This document shows positions 25,201 to 36,899 of a stretch of DNA of 64,000 nt, in pieces. Under the pieces are notes generated by a model. That model was not told the DNA's origin and did not search any database. It saw nothing but the letters and a program-made list of their open reading frames with translations. Numbering within the stretch: the first letter of the stretch is position 1; the number at the start of each line of letters is the position of its first letter. The DNA comes from Chionis minor (lineage: Eukaryota; Chordata; Aves; Charadriiformes; Chionididae): NCBI GenBank assembly GCA_013398295.1, contig VZSF01006828.1, positions 1,319,855 to 1,383,854 of the forward strand. The letters are read 5' to 3'. The position numbers and the translations under genes are program-made.

Positions 25201-25995
25201 CATGTGGATGCTGCTAGCCGCCTCTCTCCTGCTGGGCTAAATGAGCACTTCAGGAAGTATTATCTCCCTTCCAGCGCGGACTCCGTGGTGCCCACACAAA
25301 GACGAGGCACTGAACTGGGGAGCTGCGCCGCTATCAAAAGGCAGAGGGGTTTCAGAAAGCTCCGGGGAGGAGTGGGAACGGCTGTGGGAGCACCGTACGG
25401 ATCTGCCGCGGCACTGCTGCCTTCCTGAAGGCAGCGAAGGATCCTTTAATGCTCAGCGCTCAGAGGGAAGGCATCGCTTTTGCAGTCCCGTAAAAGAAAT
25501 CCTGGAGCACAAACTCTTTAGTTTGAAGCTGTGCCCCACCATCAGCATCAAGAGCTAACTGGATTAAGGGCTGTTCGTTAAACTCCGCCTCGCTCCCCCT
25601 CTCATACCCCAGCCTCTTTGATACACATGCCCGGTTATTAAGTGAACACGCCGTGTCCCCACTGCTCTTGCGGTGAGAGCAGGGTTAAAATGCTTCGCTG
25701 GTCTCCTTAATCCCTCTCACATGATTTAGTCAACACCAGTGGGGGAGAAGGACCCGAAGGTTTTGCCTCCCTGGCTCCCCCCTCTTCAAAGGTCAGGGAG
25801 AAGAGAGGAATTCGGCATTGTACTTGGGCTGGATGCGGTGGGAGCCTTGAAAAGACGCAGAAAATACAAACACCGAGTGCACCCAACAGGTACTGGGGGC
25901 TGCATCCGCAGAGCTCATGGGCTTGAGCGCTACTCCTCCCTGGCCTCCAAGCTCACTTTTTTCCGCTACTCAGCACCGTTTAAATCTTGAAACGG
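25201..25995. promoter_or_regulatory. CpG-island-like segment, candidate promoter or enhancer
   Basis: I count 35 CpG dinucleotides in 795 bases, 17 of them in the first 300 (25201-25500), against about one per 100 bases in most of the window. The first 300 bases include closely spaced GCGCGG, GCGCCGC and CCGCGG sites. Open frames of 105 (25241-25558) and 83 codons (25739-25990) lie inside on the plus strand, but neither is recognisable, and GC-rich DNA has few stops. Retained CpGs in avian DNA suggest low germline methylation, which fits a promoter or other regulatory element. Transcript direction cannot be told. Confidence 0.4.
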
Positions 25996-26765
25996 AAAAA
26001 GGCAAATAGAAATTTAAAATGGAGATTTCTCCTCCTGTTGCATTAGTTCAGTGATGGGGAGAAGATCACTGTGCAGCAGCAGAAGGAAAAGCCACCAGGA
26101 AAGAGAAGCAATTGCCCACTACTGTGCCGGAGGCACTCTTCCTTGGTGGACCTGATATACCAGTGATCTGTCTGCAGAATTCCCCTTGCAAGAACAATTT
26201 TTCTGTTAGAGAAACCAAGTAAGTGACTTTATTTCTAGGAGTGGAGATAGCCTGAGATGCAGTAGGAGCTCAGGAGAGAAAAAGACAACCGAGAAATCCA
26301 AGGAGCTCAAAACCTAGTGACTGATCTTCACTTTTCTACACACACCAACCCTCCTGCCCCCACTTTTCCTGTTTTCAAGATTTGTTTTGGTTTGGGGTTT
26401 TTTTTGAAAAGGAATCATAAGGGTGTATATTTCAACTATTTCATGCTTGCTACCAGTCAGGCCCTTTGTCCTGATGATCTAACAATAACATAAATAGCTT
26501 AAATAATGTATGCTTTACTTCCTTCCAAAAGCAAAACACAGGATGGGTAGCGCACTCTCTCTCAAAGAACATTACGAGCACAAAACAAGGACAGTTTTAC
26601 AGACCCCATTCTTGTGCTGGATGACTTGCTGCTTCTGCTGCAAGACAAGGGTCTTTTATTGAAATCCCAGCAGAAAAGTAAACATTTGAAATAAAGCTAA
26701 ACAAGAGTTTAGTTGTTGAGGAAAAGACAGTTATCCGTCAGCATTTGGCAAACAAGCTTTTCCTA
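25996..26765. other. No recognisable gene
   Basis: Composition returns to background. There is a T/G-rich low-complexity run near 26380-26408 (GTTTTGGTTTGGGG followed by nine T). No gene is seen. Confidence 0.5.
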
Positions 26766-26850
26766 AGAGTGGTCTTCCGCAGCGCTGGACTGGGACTCCA
26801 GCGCTTGGATTTAACCACTGTAGCCTGAATCCCTTCTACCTAATGAGAAG
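26766..26850 (+). repeat. tRNA-derived SINE relic with GC-rich hairpin
   Basis: AGTGGTCTTCCGCAGCGCTGG resembles a pol III A box, CTGGACTGGGACTCCAG resembles the anticodon-arm region, and TTGGATTTAACC sits where a degenerate B box would be, in the layout of a tRNA-derived SINE head. AGCGCTGGA (26781-26789) and TCCAGCGCT (26797-26805) form a perfect 9-bp stem. AGTGGT (26768-26773) and ACCACT (26814-26819) form an outer stem. It is too degenerate to be a tRNA gene. The hairpin is seen directly; the SINE origin is inferred. Confidence 0.4.
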
Positions 26851-27129
26851 GCTCCCCGCTGTACCAAATTTTCAGCACTGTTGGCTGCTGGAAGCATTAT
26901 TCATTTGCCAAATAGATCTTAGGAAAACAAACCTGGATTCCAAGTCTCAGAAACACTGAAATATGCTACCGAAGATTTCCCCAAAAGAAAACACCAGGAG
27001 CACACCATCTCCCACTGAAAGCCATTAGCAAATGGTGCCTGTCCTCTAGTTGTGTATTCACTACCTTCCCATTTTATCTCCCCAGACCTTGTCTGCACTA
27101 TTCTCTAGCCAAGCCAACCCTTCAGGGGA

Positions 27130-27907
27130 TACATGGAGGTGTATGGAAGAAACAGGTGGGCTGACAGGCTCAGACAGTAGTGGTCACCAGTTGATGCGCA
27201 ACTGGTGGCTGGTCATCAGCAGAGCCCCTCACAGTTTGATACTGGGTCTCACTGTGTTTAGTCACATTAACCTGCCCAATAGGATGGAGTGCACCTTCAG
27301 CAAGTTCACACAAGATACTAGATTGGTGGGAATGGCTGGTACACTGCAGGGCAGGGCTCCGTTCAGCTACACCTTGACTAGCAGGTGAAGTCAACTGACA
27401 GAAACATCATGAAATTCAACAAAGTCCAGCACAGAACTCCTGCACCTGAAACAATAATCCCCATGCGTGCTGCGGATCAACTAAGTAGAAAGCAGCTTTG
27501 CAGAGAAGGTGGTCTAGGTGGGCAGTAGCTGAGTCAGAGCCAGCAGTGCACCAAAGAAGGTCAACCACCTACTGCACTGAACTCGCAAGAACTTAGCCAG
27601 CAGGTCAGGGAAAGCAATTATTAGTGATTATTCCCATAGGAAGGCTACCTCTGAAGTGCTGCAGTCAAGACAGACACGAACACACTGTAGTCAAGGCAGA
27701 CAAGGACTAGAGCACAGGACAGACTGAGAATAGCATTTGTTCAGCCTGGAAAAGAGAAAGATGAGGATGCGTGCATCTAATTGCTTTCTCCACCTTCCTT
27801 ATGGGTGGCTATGATAAAGACAAAGGCAGCTGGTCCTGCTTTGTGTAGGGTTTGGTCTAGACAACCTGCAATTTTTCTTTCCAACCTCAATTGTTCCATG
27901 ATTCTGC
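27130..27907 (+). mobile_element. Old CR1 LINE copy with internal deletion
   Basis: Plus-strand CR1 covering the end of the reverse-transcriptase region and the 3' end. Recognisable pieces in order are CTCACAGTTTGATACTGGG, AGGATGGAGTGCACC/TTCAGCAAGTTC, ATCATGAAATTCAACAAAG, TCCTGCACCTG, TTGCAGAGAAGG, TTCAGCCTGGAAAAGAGAAAG and the 3' end TTTCCAACCTCAATTGTTCC/ATGATTCTG. The stretch that should encode the C-terminal RMRGN region is almost absent, so roughly 300 bases seem to have been lost near 27780-27830. It is much more diverged than the other CR1 copies. The left boundary is uncertain. Confidence 0.88.
27190..27388 (+). pseudogene. Decayed CR1 reverse-transcriptase fragment
   Basis: The frame ending at 27388 aligns by eye with the catalytic part of CR1 ORF2 RT: an LILGLTVFSHIN stretch where LGPVLFNIFIN is expected, then MECTFSKF followed by TQDTRL. 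The catalytic FADD box is replaced by FTQD (27305-27316), losing the first aspartate of the metal-binding pair. A stop follows shortly after in this frame, while nucleotide similarity to CR1 continues, so the copy is dead. No upstream RT or endonuclease is recognisable. Confidence 0.8.
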
Positions 27908-28933
27908 AAAACCATTCCAGTGAGGATTGTTCGCAGAACACGACATTTGAAGTAAATAACTGCTGGAGAATATGTGAAGCTGGTTTCACCATAAACTCAA
28001 TGAAAAAAAGAAAAAAAAAAAGTCACAGTGCTGCTTCTCATCTCCCAAGTCCTTCCCTTGCCTCTGGGGGACTTGCCAACCCAAACACCTGTTTCATATA
28101 GGTAGAAAGCAATGAACAGCTGACCCATATCTGTAATTAATCTTGACGGCATTTTGATATTTCCGAGGATTAATACACCCAACATCCTTAAGAAAAAACA
28201 AAAAGCCAAAACAATCCAACTCTTCTTGACATCAGGCAAAACCTAAAGCAGATGGGGAGACAACAGTTGCAAAACAAACAAATGTTCCACAGTTCAGCTC
28301 AACTTCAAATAAGTTCAGCACTGAAAACTTGAGTAAGCAAAGATACTGTGTTACCTTTGGCAATCCGCATGGCTTCGGCTTTGCAGTATCGTTTCTGATC
28401 TATGCAGTCTACTAATCAAAAATGACTACTCAAGATTCTAATCAAAATAAACCTCCAAATTACTTCAGATGTAAACCGCGGTTGAGACTGAAATGTCAAG
28501 TACTCAAGCATTTGAAAAAGTTCTTTGTCTGTATACCCTAGTTCTGTCAACCTTGTGCCAACACATTATGCTTCAGTCTTTGGTTACATGGAGTGTATGA
28601 AAACTAACAGGAGGAAGTGGCCTACCAGCCCTATTTCCCACTCTGCCTTATCAGAATGACACCGTTTGACCTCGGCAAGAGCAAAGCCCAATCCAACATG
28701 CCCGGGAAATAGAAAGATGAGTACATTCTTACAATCATGAGATGGTGGTTGTTTTTTTGGTTTTTTTTCACAAGGCATTTCTCATAAACAACATTGATCC
28801 AGGACTCAAAACAATGCAATCCTTCACACACACACAAAAATCTTAGAGCAGCTTACGCAATATACAACACCTTGCGGTCTCTTAGCATGAACCTCCTTCC
28901 TCCTCAAGATAAACTTTTGACTCGATTCTTCTA
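27908..28933. other. No recognisable gene; A-rich tract near 28003
   Basis: An A-rich tract (GAAAAAAAGAAAAAAAAAAAG-like, about 28000-28021) lies 95 bases past the CR1 end. A CACACACACA run lies near 28826. No supported gene; open frames are at or below 106 codons. Confidence 0.5.
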
Positions 28934-28971
28934 AATTTCTTACTTTAGAAATTATTTATCAAGAAATAATT
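28934..28971. repeat. Two overlapping short inverted repeats
   Basis: AATTTCT (28934-28940) pairs with AGAAATT (28947-28953), and AATTATTT (28950-28957) pairs with AAATAATT (28964-28971) across a 6-nt loop. The arms overlap, so only one hairpin can form at a time. The composition is AT-rich, which makes chance likely. Confidence 0.6.
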
Positions 28972-31900
28972 CTTTTCTATCCCTTCAGATTTTCAGATGT
29001 TACCCAGTTTCTCTGTGAGATGTACAAGAGTGACAACATGCCTCATCAATAGAACAGAAGTGCTCTGGGAAATCCATTGCTGGAACACATGGAAAAGATA
29101 GATGGAGGGGGTAGAAAGACACCGTGAACACTTTATACCCTGGATGAGACTGGGATCATTGTAGAGACCCTTTACACCACAATCGCTGGAGGTGTTGACA
29201 GGCACAGACTATTTTGCCTGGAATGGAGGATGTGGGAGGGAAGGATTAGTTACGGCCATGTTAGCGCATCTGACCTGCTCTGGATTGAAAAAACCTCTTC
29301 CGTGGTTGCTATTGGGGTGGCTCTGGGGGAAACCCCTGTTGCCAGATATTCAATTTACCCTTTTTCTCATGCTTTTTGATATCTACCGGCCACATAATGT
29401 CTAGCTGGTGTAGACATATGAGAAGGCAAGTTTCTCTTCACTGTGCCCCAGCCAGCGCGAGGCCATCTATAGCATTTCTCAAACATGTATCTTGTTGTGA
29501 TTTTGGGGGGTATTTTGGTACCAGCCTCTGGCAGACACAGCTTACATTTCAGCATACTAATCAAACTCCTCCACACCCCATCAACACTGATCTTAGCACT
29601 CAACTACTTTTTTCTTAGGGACTTCTTGAACTCTGTGCCCTAAGCCTTCAAAAACTGCCCTTGTCCCCCAGACCTCGGGTTATGGTCCTGGTGAGGAGTG
29701 CTGAGAGTATGTCCTCTGAGATGGAGCAGGCACTGATATCTCTTAATTAAGTTTTTGTACTACTACACTAGAAAGTATGTTAGTCTAGGACAAAGCCTAA
29801 ACCTCGCAACACAAATAACACTGAAAATATGAGGGATGTCTTAGTTGAGATTTTTATTTTTTCCTGGTCCTTTGCCACGGAAAATGAGAAGCAGGAGGAG
29901 AAAGTACAGCTTTTCTTTCTCTCTAGAAGTCGGGATGACTTTCCACAACAAAATATTTCTGGCAGTTTCACTATCCCTCCTAGGTCTCTCCAGTTGACTG
30001 AAAACTCAGTTTGGAAGAAGAACTGGAGGTATACTGGCTGCAGCAATGTGTCTTTTACTCCTAATGCTGGGTCAGAGTGCCCAAGCCCAGAAAATAGTGA
30101 TGAAGCCCTGTCTGTCCATCCCAACCACCCCAGTTTGTTTCCCTGGTTGCATTTGCTGCTGCAAGACACTGCTAGACTGTTGCCTGTAATCAGATATATC
30201 GTACACATCCACGTGAATAACAACTCCTTTGATCTTCAAAAGAGTTTTACTTCTTTGATTACGAGTTTATCAGTAGCACATAATCAGGCTGCAAATAAAT
30301 ACACTCAGTTTAGTCTTAACCCGGTTTGATTGCAGGTACACAGCCAGCAAGTGTCCTTTATGCTGAATCCAAGGATTTATTGAGATAAACTGCCTTAGCT
30401 TTTCCAGGAGACAGTCTTGCTTGGCAGGTGTAACAGGGTGAGTTTCTCAAGACATCAAGAGCCACTGCAGCTAATAAACTACCTGCACTGTGACTTCTGC
30501 CTCAAGATGAACTTTCAAATACTCCATATCCCATGTCAATCCCAATAGCACTGTATTAAACATACAGCATCGCTGCACTTGGTTTGCCTCTTGGGCCATG
30601 TCCAAGCAAAGGGATGTCAGGGAAAAAACCCACCACCCAACACACTGCTGAAATTTAGAAGTAGGGATAGGAAAGGACGTTTTTCTCTTTTCACTCACAC
30701 TAAGTTGAAAACAGAAAGGCAGAGACGCTAATCTGGAAACTGCCCCACAGGCAGGTACAGCCCAGAAATGAAAAGAAATTAAATACGTGCAAAGAGCGAG
30801 TTGAGAAGTATTGCAGAAGTAATTAATTACTTTGCATCAGTATTGGATAGCTGATTTGGTTTCTGACCCATATGGAAGTGCTGGCAGGGCAGCCCAGAAC
30901 ACCTGCTGCCGTTTAGGGAAAAAGCATCAAAACAGAAGCAAAAAAAAAGCAGTTGGCCATTTTGTGTTTGCAAGCCTACAGCTAATGCTATGAAATCTGA
31001 TTTTTAATAGCAATCTGCTCAGCTCTTCATTCATTAGGAGGAGATGAAATGCTGTTTGAGATGCATGTGATGAAGTTGTGTTAGCCAAGTGTGTGGGGGA
31101 AGAAGGACTTCTTAGGCTCTTCTAGCCGTGCCCTGCAATTTGCTCCCTTTCCTGTTCCTTCCATTCCATCCCTGCTTTTTCCAGCTTTCTGCTGCTAGTC
31201 CAGACTCATGAGCTCCTTGCGTTTCTTTCCTGCGGGCAGCATCAAACCAAATACAAGGATCCTGTCAGAAAATGGACTTTCCAAAAATATTCAGACTCAG
31301 AAAAAACAGGTCAGATTATTTTTTGTTTGTTTGTTTTGAAAGCTTAAAAATCCCTTCCATAGCAGCCAAGAGAGGAGCAGATTTTTCAGATGAGTTCAAC
31401 ATGCTGTTTAACATATCCAAATGTCTCAAAAAAACCTTGCCCCCATTACAGCATTGAACACCTGGAACTGGCCACGCTTGGTTTTGGATGTCTACTCTTA
31501 AAAGCAACAATAGCTTGTGCTGTTGCGGGTAATTCAGTTTTGGAAGCAGAAGCCTTGATTTATATGAACTCCATGCTAATGGAGAATTATTTCCAGTTTG
31601 TTACAGATTTCAGCACTGAAATTAGGTGGTTTTCTTGCCAAATTCAGGCCCAATGTGATTCCAATCGAATGGGTTTTGAAGAGCTCCAGTCCTTTTTATA
31701 ATACTGCAGCATGGCTTGCAAACCAGCTTTTACATGTTTGGGGTTACCCAGCACTACAAATTGTTGTTTTATCAGATGCAGCTGACTGAAAAAATGAAAA
31801 AAACACTCCCTCTTTCCTCCCACTCTAAAAGCATTTAAAATGCAGCATTTCCGGGAACCTGGCTGGGTGGAGGGAGTTGGCAGAGTGGATTGTACTGTAT

Positions 31901-32733
31901 AAAATACGGAGCGACAGATGTTCAGCTGATCGCTTTAACAGATACAATGGTGACACGAGGATGACAGCTCTATTAGATTTCAGGAGGTGATGTGTCACTC
32001 GTGTAGTAGGCTACTCCACATCTTCATAAAAAGCACTTTTTATGGGGTGAGACAAGAGAAATCCAGATAAAAGTGACATAAGAATGCTAGTCAGCCATAA
32101 TCATGAACTCCATTAAAGATTCAGTAGAAATCACATTAAATAGGAGCTCAAATCTGCAGATCAGCTTTGTGGCATTCCCACTTGGCAGCAAGAGCCTTTC
32201 TCCTTGCAGGCCACTGCTCCCTGGTGCATGGTCTCGCCTGGTGCTTGCACCCAGATGTAAATAGTATTCTTTTCAGCTGCAGAGCCCAGAGCATTGCTAC
32301 AGGATGGGTATTTAGAGAAGATGAGGCCTGAACCAGTAATACCACAGTAGCATGGTATCGCTAGTGACAAAATCCCAGCTGGAAATCCATGTAATCCACA
32401 AGGCAGGAGCAGCCTCATCTCCAGTGATGTCTGCTCCTCCATACTATTAACTTTAGCTACCCCAGTCTTTCCTCTTTGCCTGTGACCTTCTTCCACTTCA
32501 GCTTGTATTTCCTTTTTAAATGTCTTTTTCAGCTCTTGAATCCCAGGTGTTTCTTCAGCTGACACTCAGGCTGTGCATCAGGCAACCATCACGACTTGGC
32601 AAAGGTTTACTGGGTCAGTGGAGGAAGACCCTCGGATCCAGATTTTTGCTATTAGAGTTGTCAGTCATATAGCCCTTAGAGACTGCAAGAGCATGAATAT
32701 TAAATCTACAGATTGCATTATCCTGCTCCCCCT
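28972..32733. other. No recognisable gene; long chance ORFs at 29.8-30.3 kb
   Basis: Contains a 166-codon open frame on plus (29829-30329) opposite a 147-codon frame on minus (29780-30223). Neither shows a domain, signal peptide or splice context that I can support. A (TTTG)-rich run lies at 31320-31337. No repeat family is recognised. Confidence 0.5.
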
Positions 32734-32750
32734 CCCCCCCCCCCCCCCCC
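32734..32750 (+). repeat. (C)17 homopolymer
   Basis: Seventeen consecutive C, preceded by five C and a T at 32728-32733. The complementary strand is a G17 tract able to form G-quadruplex structures. Length is likely to vary between individuals and to be error-prone in sequencing. It sits inside a 159-codon open frame (32573-33052), where it reads as proline repeats, which argues that the frame is fortuitous. Confidence 0.95.
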
Positions 32751-35740
32751 TTAAGTGCACACGTGGTCTTGTCATCTTGTCATTTTTATCATTGCTAGTG
32801 ACAGTGCCCAACAAAATAGTGGACAAACCATCAAATGTCTTATTCCTGCTTAAGCTGCATACCAAATACGAGCTCCCCAAATTGCACCAACTTATTCTGC
32901 TTCGTCTGTCACATTGTTATACAGAATATTTATGCGGCATTTGTAGTCAATGCAGTTTTGGTTGTGGGCTTTTTGTTTGGGTTTTTTTTAATATACAGAA
33001 AAGATTGTTTTTCCCCCCTAGGACAAAACAAGGAAGAGTACCAATTTACTGATTTCATATTCCAGTGATACTATACTGAGATTACTAAAAAATTGGACCA
33101 GCCCGTCAGAGCACACAAGGAGAATTATGCCACAGGCAATAACACGCAAAATGATTGCCTGATATCAGCCAGTGGGGCTACCTGAAAACATCTACACCCT
33201 GCCTGGTAACCAGTCAAGTTGGAGGAGAAGGTAAAACTAACATAGTGACTCTGAGGTGTAAGTCTCAGTCCCTGCCCAGTCACAGTGATTAGGAACTAAA
33301 ACACTCACAAGAGCCCCTGAAAATTCAGGGCAAAGAGTGTACAGTCAGCAGCTATGGAAAAAGCAATGCTGTTCATTTTAGAGGTTCATTTCTACCAAGC
33401 TTTCAGTCCAAAATGTCTAGCCAACTAAGAAAAAACCCAAACCCATGAAAACTTCTGCTTTGCATTCATGAATATTCTTCAGTAGCCTCCTTTTTTGCCA
33501 AGATTAATGTAGCACCCTATTAAAGCAGAGAAACTTAGACAATTTTTTCTTAAAAAAGAGAAGAAAGCCGCTAATAACCACCTGCATGCAAGAGCTACAC
33601 AAACACACCACAGTACGGGGAGCCAGAAGATGTGCTGAGGGTGGCTACACAAGAGTACAGCCAGATTTTTGGTACTTCTGCTGTAGACATGCATGGCCTG
33701 GATGGAAACAGGAAACTGGTGCTATTTTAAATGACTAATCAACAGCCTGGAGTTTCAGGTATGATAAGTTGCTTACATGATTTTTGGTTGTCTAATTTAA
33801 GACTTCTTAAAGGACCTAAGCAGCTGGAGCCCTCCATCCTTTCTGGAAAATCTGCTTCATGCTGGGCTATCTCACATAGTGGAAATAACTCAGAGACACA
33901 GACTGAGAAAGAAGTTGGTGCATGGCAAGATTTGTTTTCCTGGGAAACTCAAATAGCAAAGGACAGGATTTTGGAAGAGGAAGTCATAAAAATTAGTGGG
34001 CTGAGGACTTCTGTGTTTTTCCTGGGTCACCTGTCTTCTGTTGAAAGTCAAAGCATGTTTGGTTGGCTGGTGAAAAATCAACATGAAATGGGTCTTCACG
34101 ACTCAGAGCAATAGATTTGAGCACCTTGCATACAGACATCAGTGGCCAAGAAACACCTAGTTAAAAATGTAACAGGTTCATCTTGTTTTCATTGGCTGGC
34201 ACTTTCACCGGTCCCGAGAAGTAGGACAAAGATGTTATGCTGATAAATCACTACCTCAAGTCAGACTCAACAGCAAACGCTGCTGTGTCTCTAGAGCTAA
34301 GCAATCAATCCAGCATCCTGTGTCAGTACTAAGTACTCATGAAAAATTGAAATATTTGAAGAAGTTCAGTCTGAGAAGCAAGGTAAGCAGTTCCACAAGA
34401 CATTTGCTTTACAACTTCATCCAGTAGAAATCAACTTCTCCAATACACAGCAGTCTTTAGGGCTCATCTCTCCACACCAAAATTGCCCCTGAATGTGAAT
34501 ACACCAAGGAAAATTGTATGTGTAGCTCCCCCAGGGGCATCCCTCAACTTGTAAGTTGGGTCAGCTCTCGGCCTCTCCCCACCCTTTCCAACGTTTGGTG
34601 AACCCTGGTACTGAAAGCGCTAAGCTTTCCAGCAGAGGATGCAGACTTAAGTTTGCCCCATCTGTTCTGAAGAAATAACAACTTTAACCCGTAATAAAAT
34701 CTGGTGATAGGCCCATTCTGGCAAGTATGAGGCATCCAGCTCCACAGCCTGGTCACATCTACTCAGTATTGAGGGCCTGGGATAAGTAGGCAGCTGCTGG
34801 AGGTGCCTCAGCGGAGTTTCCTGCTTTTGACCCTCTGTGATTAGAAACTCGTTTCCAAGTTTCTAAAGCCTAGACCAGCACATGGTATCAGCAGTAATGA
34901 AGCCGTAAAGATTTCTGCATACCAACTGTGTTGCTAACCAGTTCTATTCTGTGTCCTGGCACATGTCCAACACTCACATTTATTTGTTTAAATTGTGATT
35001 TTTATGTAAGAGTTGTACAACTGTAAAGCTGCATTATACTTCCAGTTTTGTACACTGCCCCACTGGTGCTGGTTTCCTGAAGAACCCAAGAGTATAAATA
35101 TAGGAAATGTGCAAAGTGTCAAAGTCGTTTTAGCGGTAAGCTGCTTTTCCATGCTGGATTGCAGGAGAAAGGTAGTCCCACGGGAAAAAAAAATGAACAT
35201 ATGCACTCAGTAAATTCTTGATGCTTCATGAAAAAGCTTGGCCAGGATACAGCTATGGCTAATAGCCCAAAGTAAAGCTAGTGGGAAAAAAATTCTTATA
35301 CACAAACTGAACAGTTTAAAAGTTGAACTTACAGCCTTCTCCTGAATAGATGTCCAAACCACATTAATTATTTCATGCACCAAGCAGCTGGACAAAGAAC
35401 TAAGAAACAAAGTTAGGCTGAAAATCCTGAAAAGCCCAAGAACCTCTGTATTAAAATTATAACATTATGAGGGTACCTCACCACTCTCACATTGAGACTC
35501 ACAGAGCATCATCAGCAGTGGGGTATAGAAAGGGATGCATATCTACGCTGTTCCCATAAAAACCTTCTCCAATATGCAATGAATGACACTGAAGAAGCTT
35601 TGTGGAGCTGTTTTGGGAGATCATGGAAGCAGCCCCATAGACCACCCTTCCCTTGAGGCTACAAAGATTGCTGAGCATTGCTGTGGACATCGACAGGAAG
35701 TACATCAAAGCTAGAGATATTCAAAAGAAGGTATTTTCTT
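32751..35740. other. No recognisable gene (3 kb)
   Basis: Unique-looking sequence. The longest frame starting in this stretch is 127 codons (33731-34114, plus), with no known similarity. I see no mobile element. Confidence 0.5.
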
Positions 35741-35800
35741 CCTAAAAAAAACCCAAACAAAACACAAAACACCACCACCACCACCCCAAACCCAAAATCT
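35741..35800 (+). repeat. A/C-rich low-complexity with (CAC)n
   Basis: A run of AAAAAAACCCAAAC and similar A/C-only sequence contains ACCACCACCACCACC at about 35770-35784 and continues as CCCAAACCCAAAA. It is a simple repeat. It contributes artificial Thr/Pro or Gly/Val runs to open frames on both strands. Confidence 0.9.
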
Positions 35801-36899
35801 CTGTCATTTGAAACCAGGCAGAGGGAGTTTATGCTCCTCCCCATATTGGATGTGAGCTCAGCCGGGGAGCCTGGCCCGCAGAAAAGGATCAGAGTATGAA
35901 TTGCCCATACTCCAAATAAGGAGCAATGGCTCCATTTTGAATGAAAATGTTTAGGTTGTTAATGAAATATCATTGTGCTCACAGGAAATAGAAACTCGAG
36001 CAAAATAAAAGAATAACTTTCACCAGAACTTCCCAGTTTCTTATTAAGGAAACTATTTAAATTGGGCTTTTTACCAGCCACAGCAGAGCATCATTGCCTG
36101 TGTAGTTTGACCCTATCTCCACAAGAAAAAAAACCCAAACTCCACCAAAAGTGAACCCATCCAAAGTCTTCTCCTTACGCAAAATCTTCCCCTTGGCTTG
36201 ATATCTCAAGCAAAGTTTTCTGTAACAGAACAGCTATACCCATTTAAAGCAACTGAGATTTAGCTCTCAGACGTTCAGAAATCAAAAACACACAGCAGAT
36301 GCAATTTCGTCTCACAGCAGAAATAAATATTCAATTTACTCCAGGAATGTCCCAATGGACAAATTTTCTAGAAATAAATTTCAACCAGAATTAATTTAGT
36401 TTTGCAACAGATGCTTTGAATTTGAGTCTGCTTGTTCTCAAAAGCATGGGACAACAGCTGACTGTAAGCCATATTTTCCTATCACCCCCATTCGCATATC
36501 AATTTATAAGCTGCTGAATGAAGTTAAGAATAGAATCAATCTCGTGTTTAGGATTTACAAACCATTTGGAAGAGTTCAGCCTGCCCTGACTTTATTTTGT
36601 TCTCGTCACTAAGACACATTCATTAACTACCGTTAAAGAATCCCCGAGCAGTTTCTAGGGATAGTAACACGGCTATTAAAAGCCTTTTGGATCCAAACAG
36701 TAGTTATTCGACACCAATCTATCTTTCCAACTCTTGACAGGCACCACATAGGCAGACATCAAAAAGAGCCGAGCATTTGATGAAATTTTTACTGAGCAAT
36801 CCACGAGCAGCAGAAAGGTTACATACCTCCAGCGTTTGCGTAGGGTTTAGTTTGGGGGCACAAGCTGGAGGTGCCTCTGATGTACCACCACAAGATTAA
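35801..36899. other. No recognisable gene
   Basis: AT-rich unique sequence with no open frame of note. It grades into the motif-rich block that follows and may belong to it. Confidence 0.4.

Noticed and set aside
32573..33052. 159-codon open frame on plus
   Set aside because: Runs through the C17 homopolymer, starts and ends without splice or regulatory context, and resembles nothing known.
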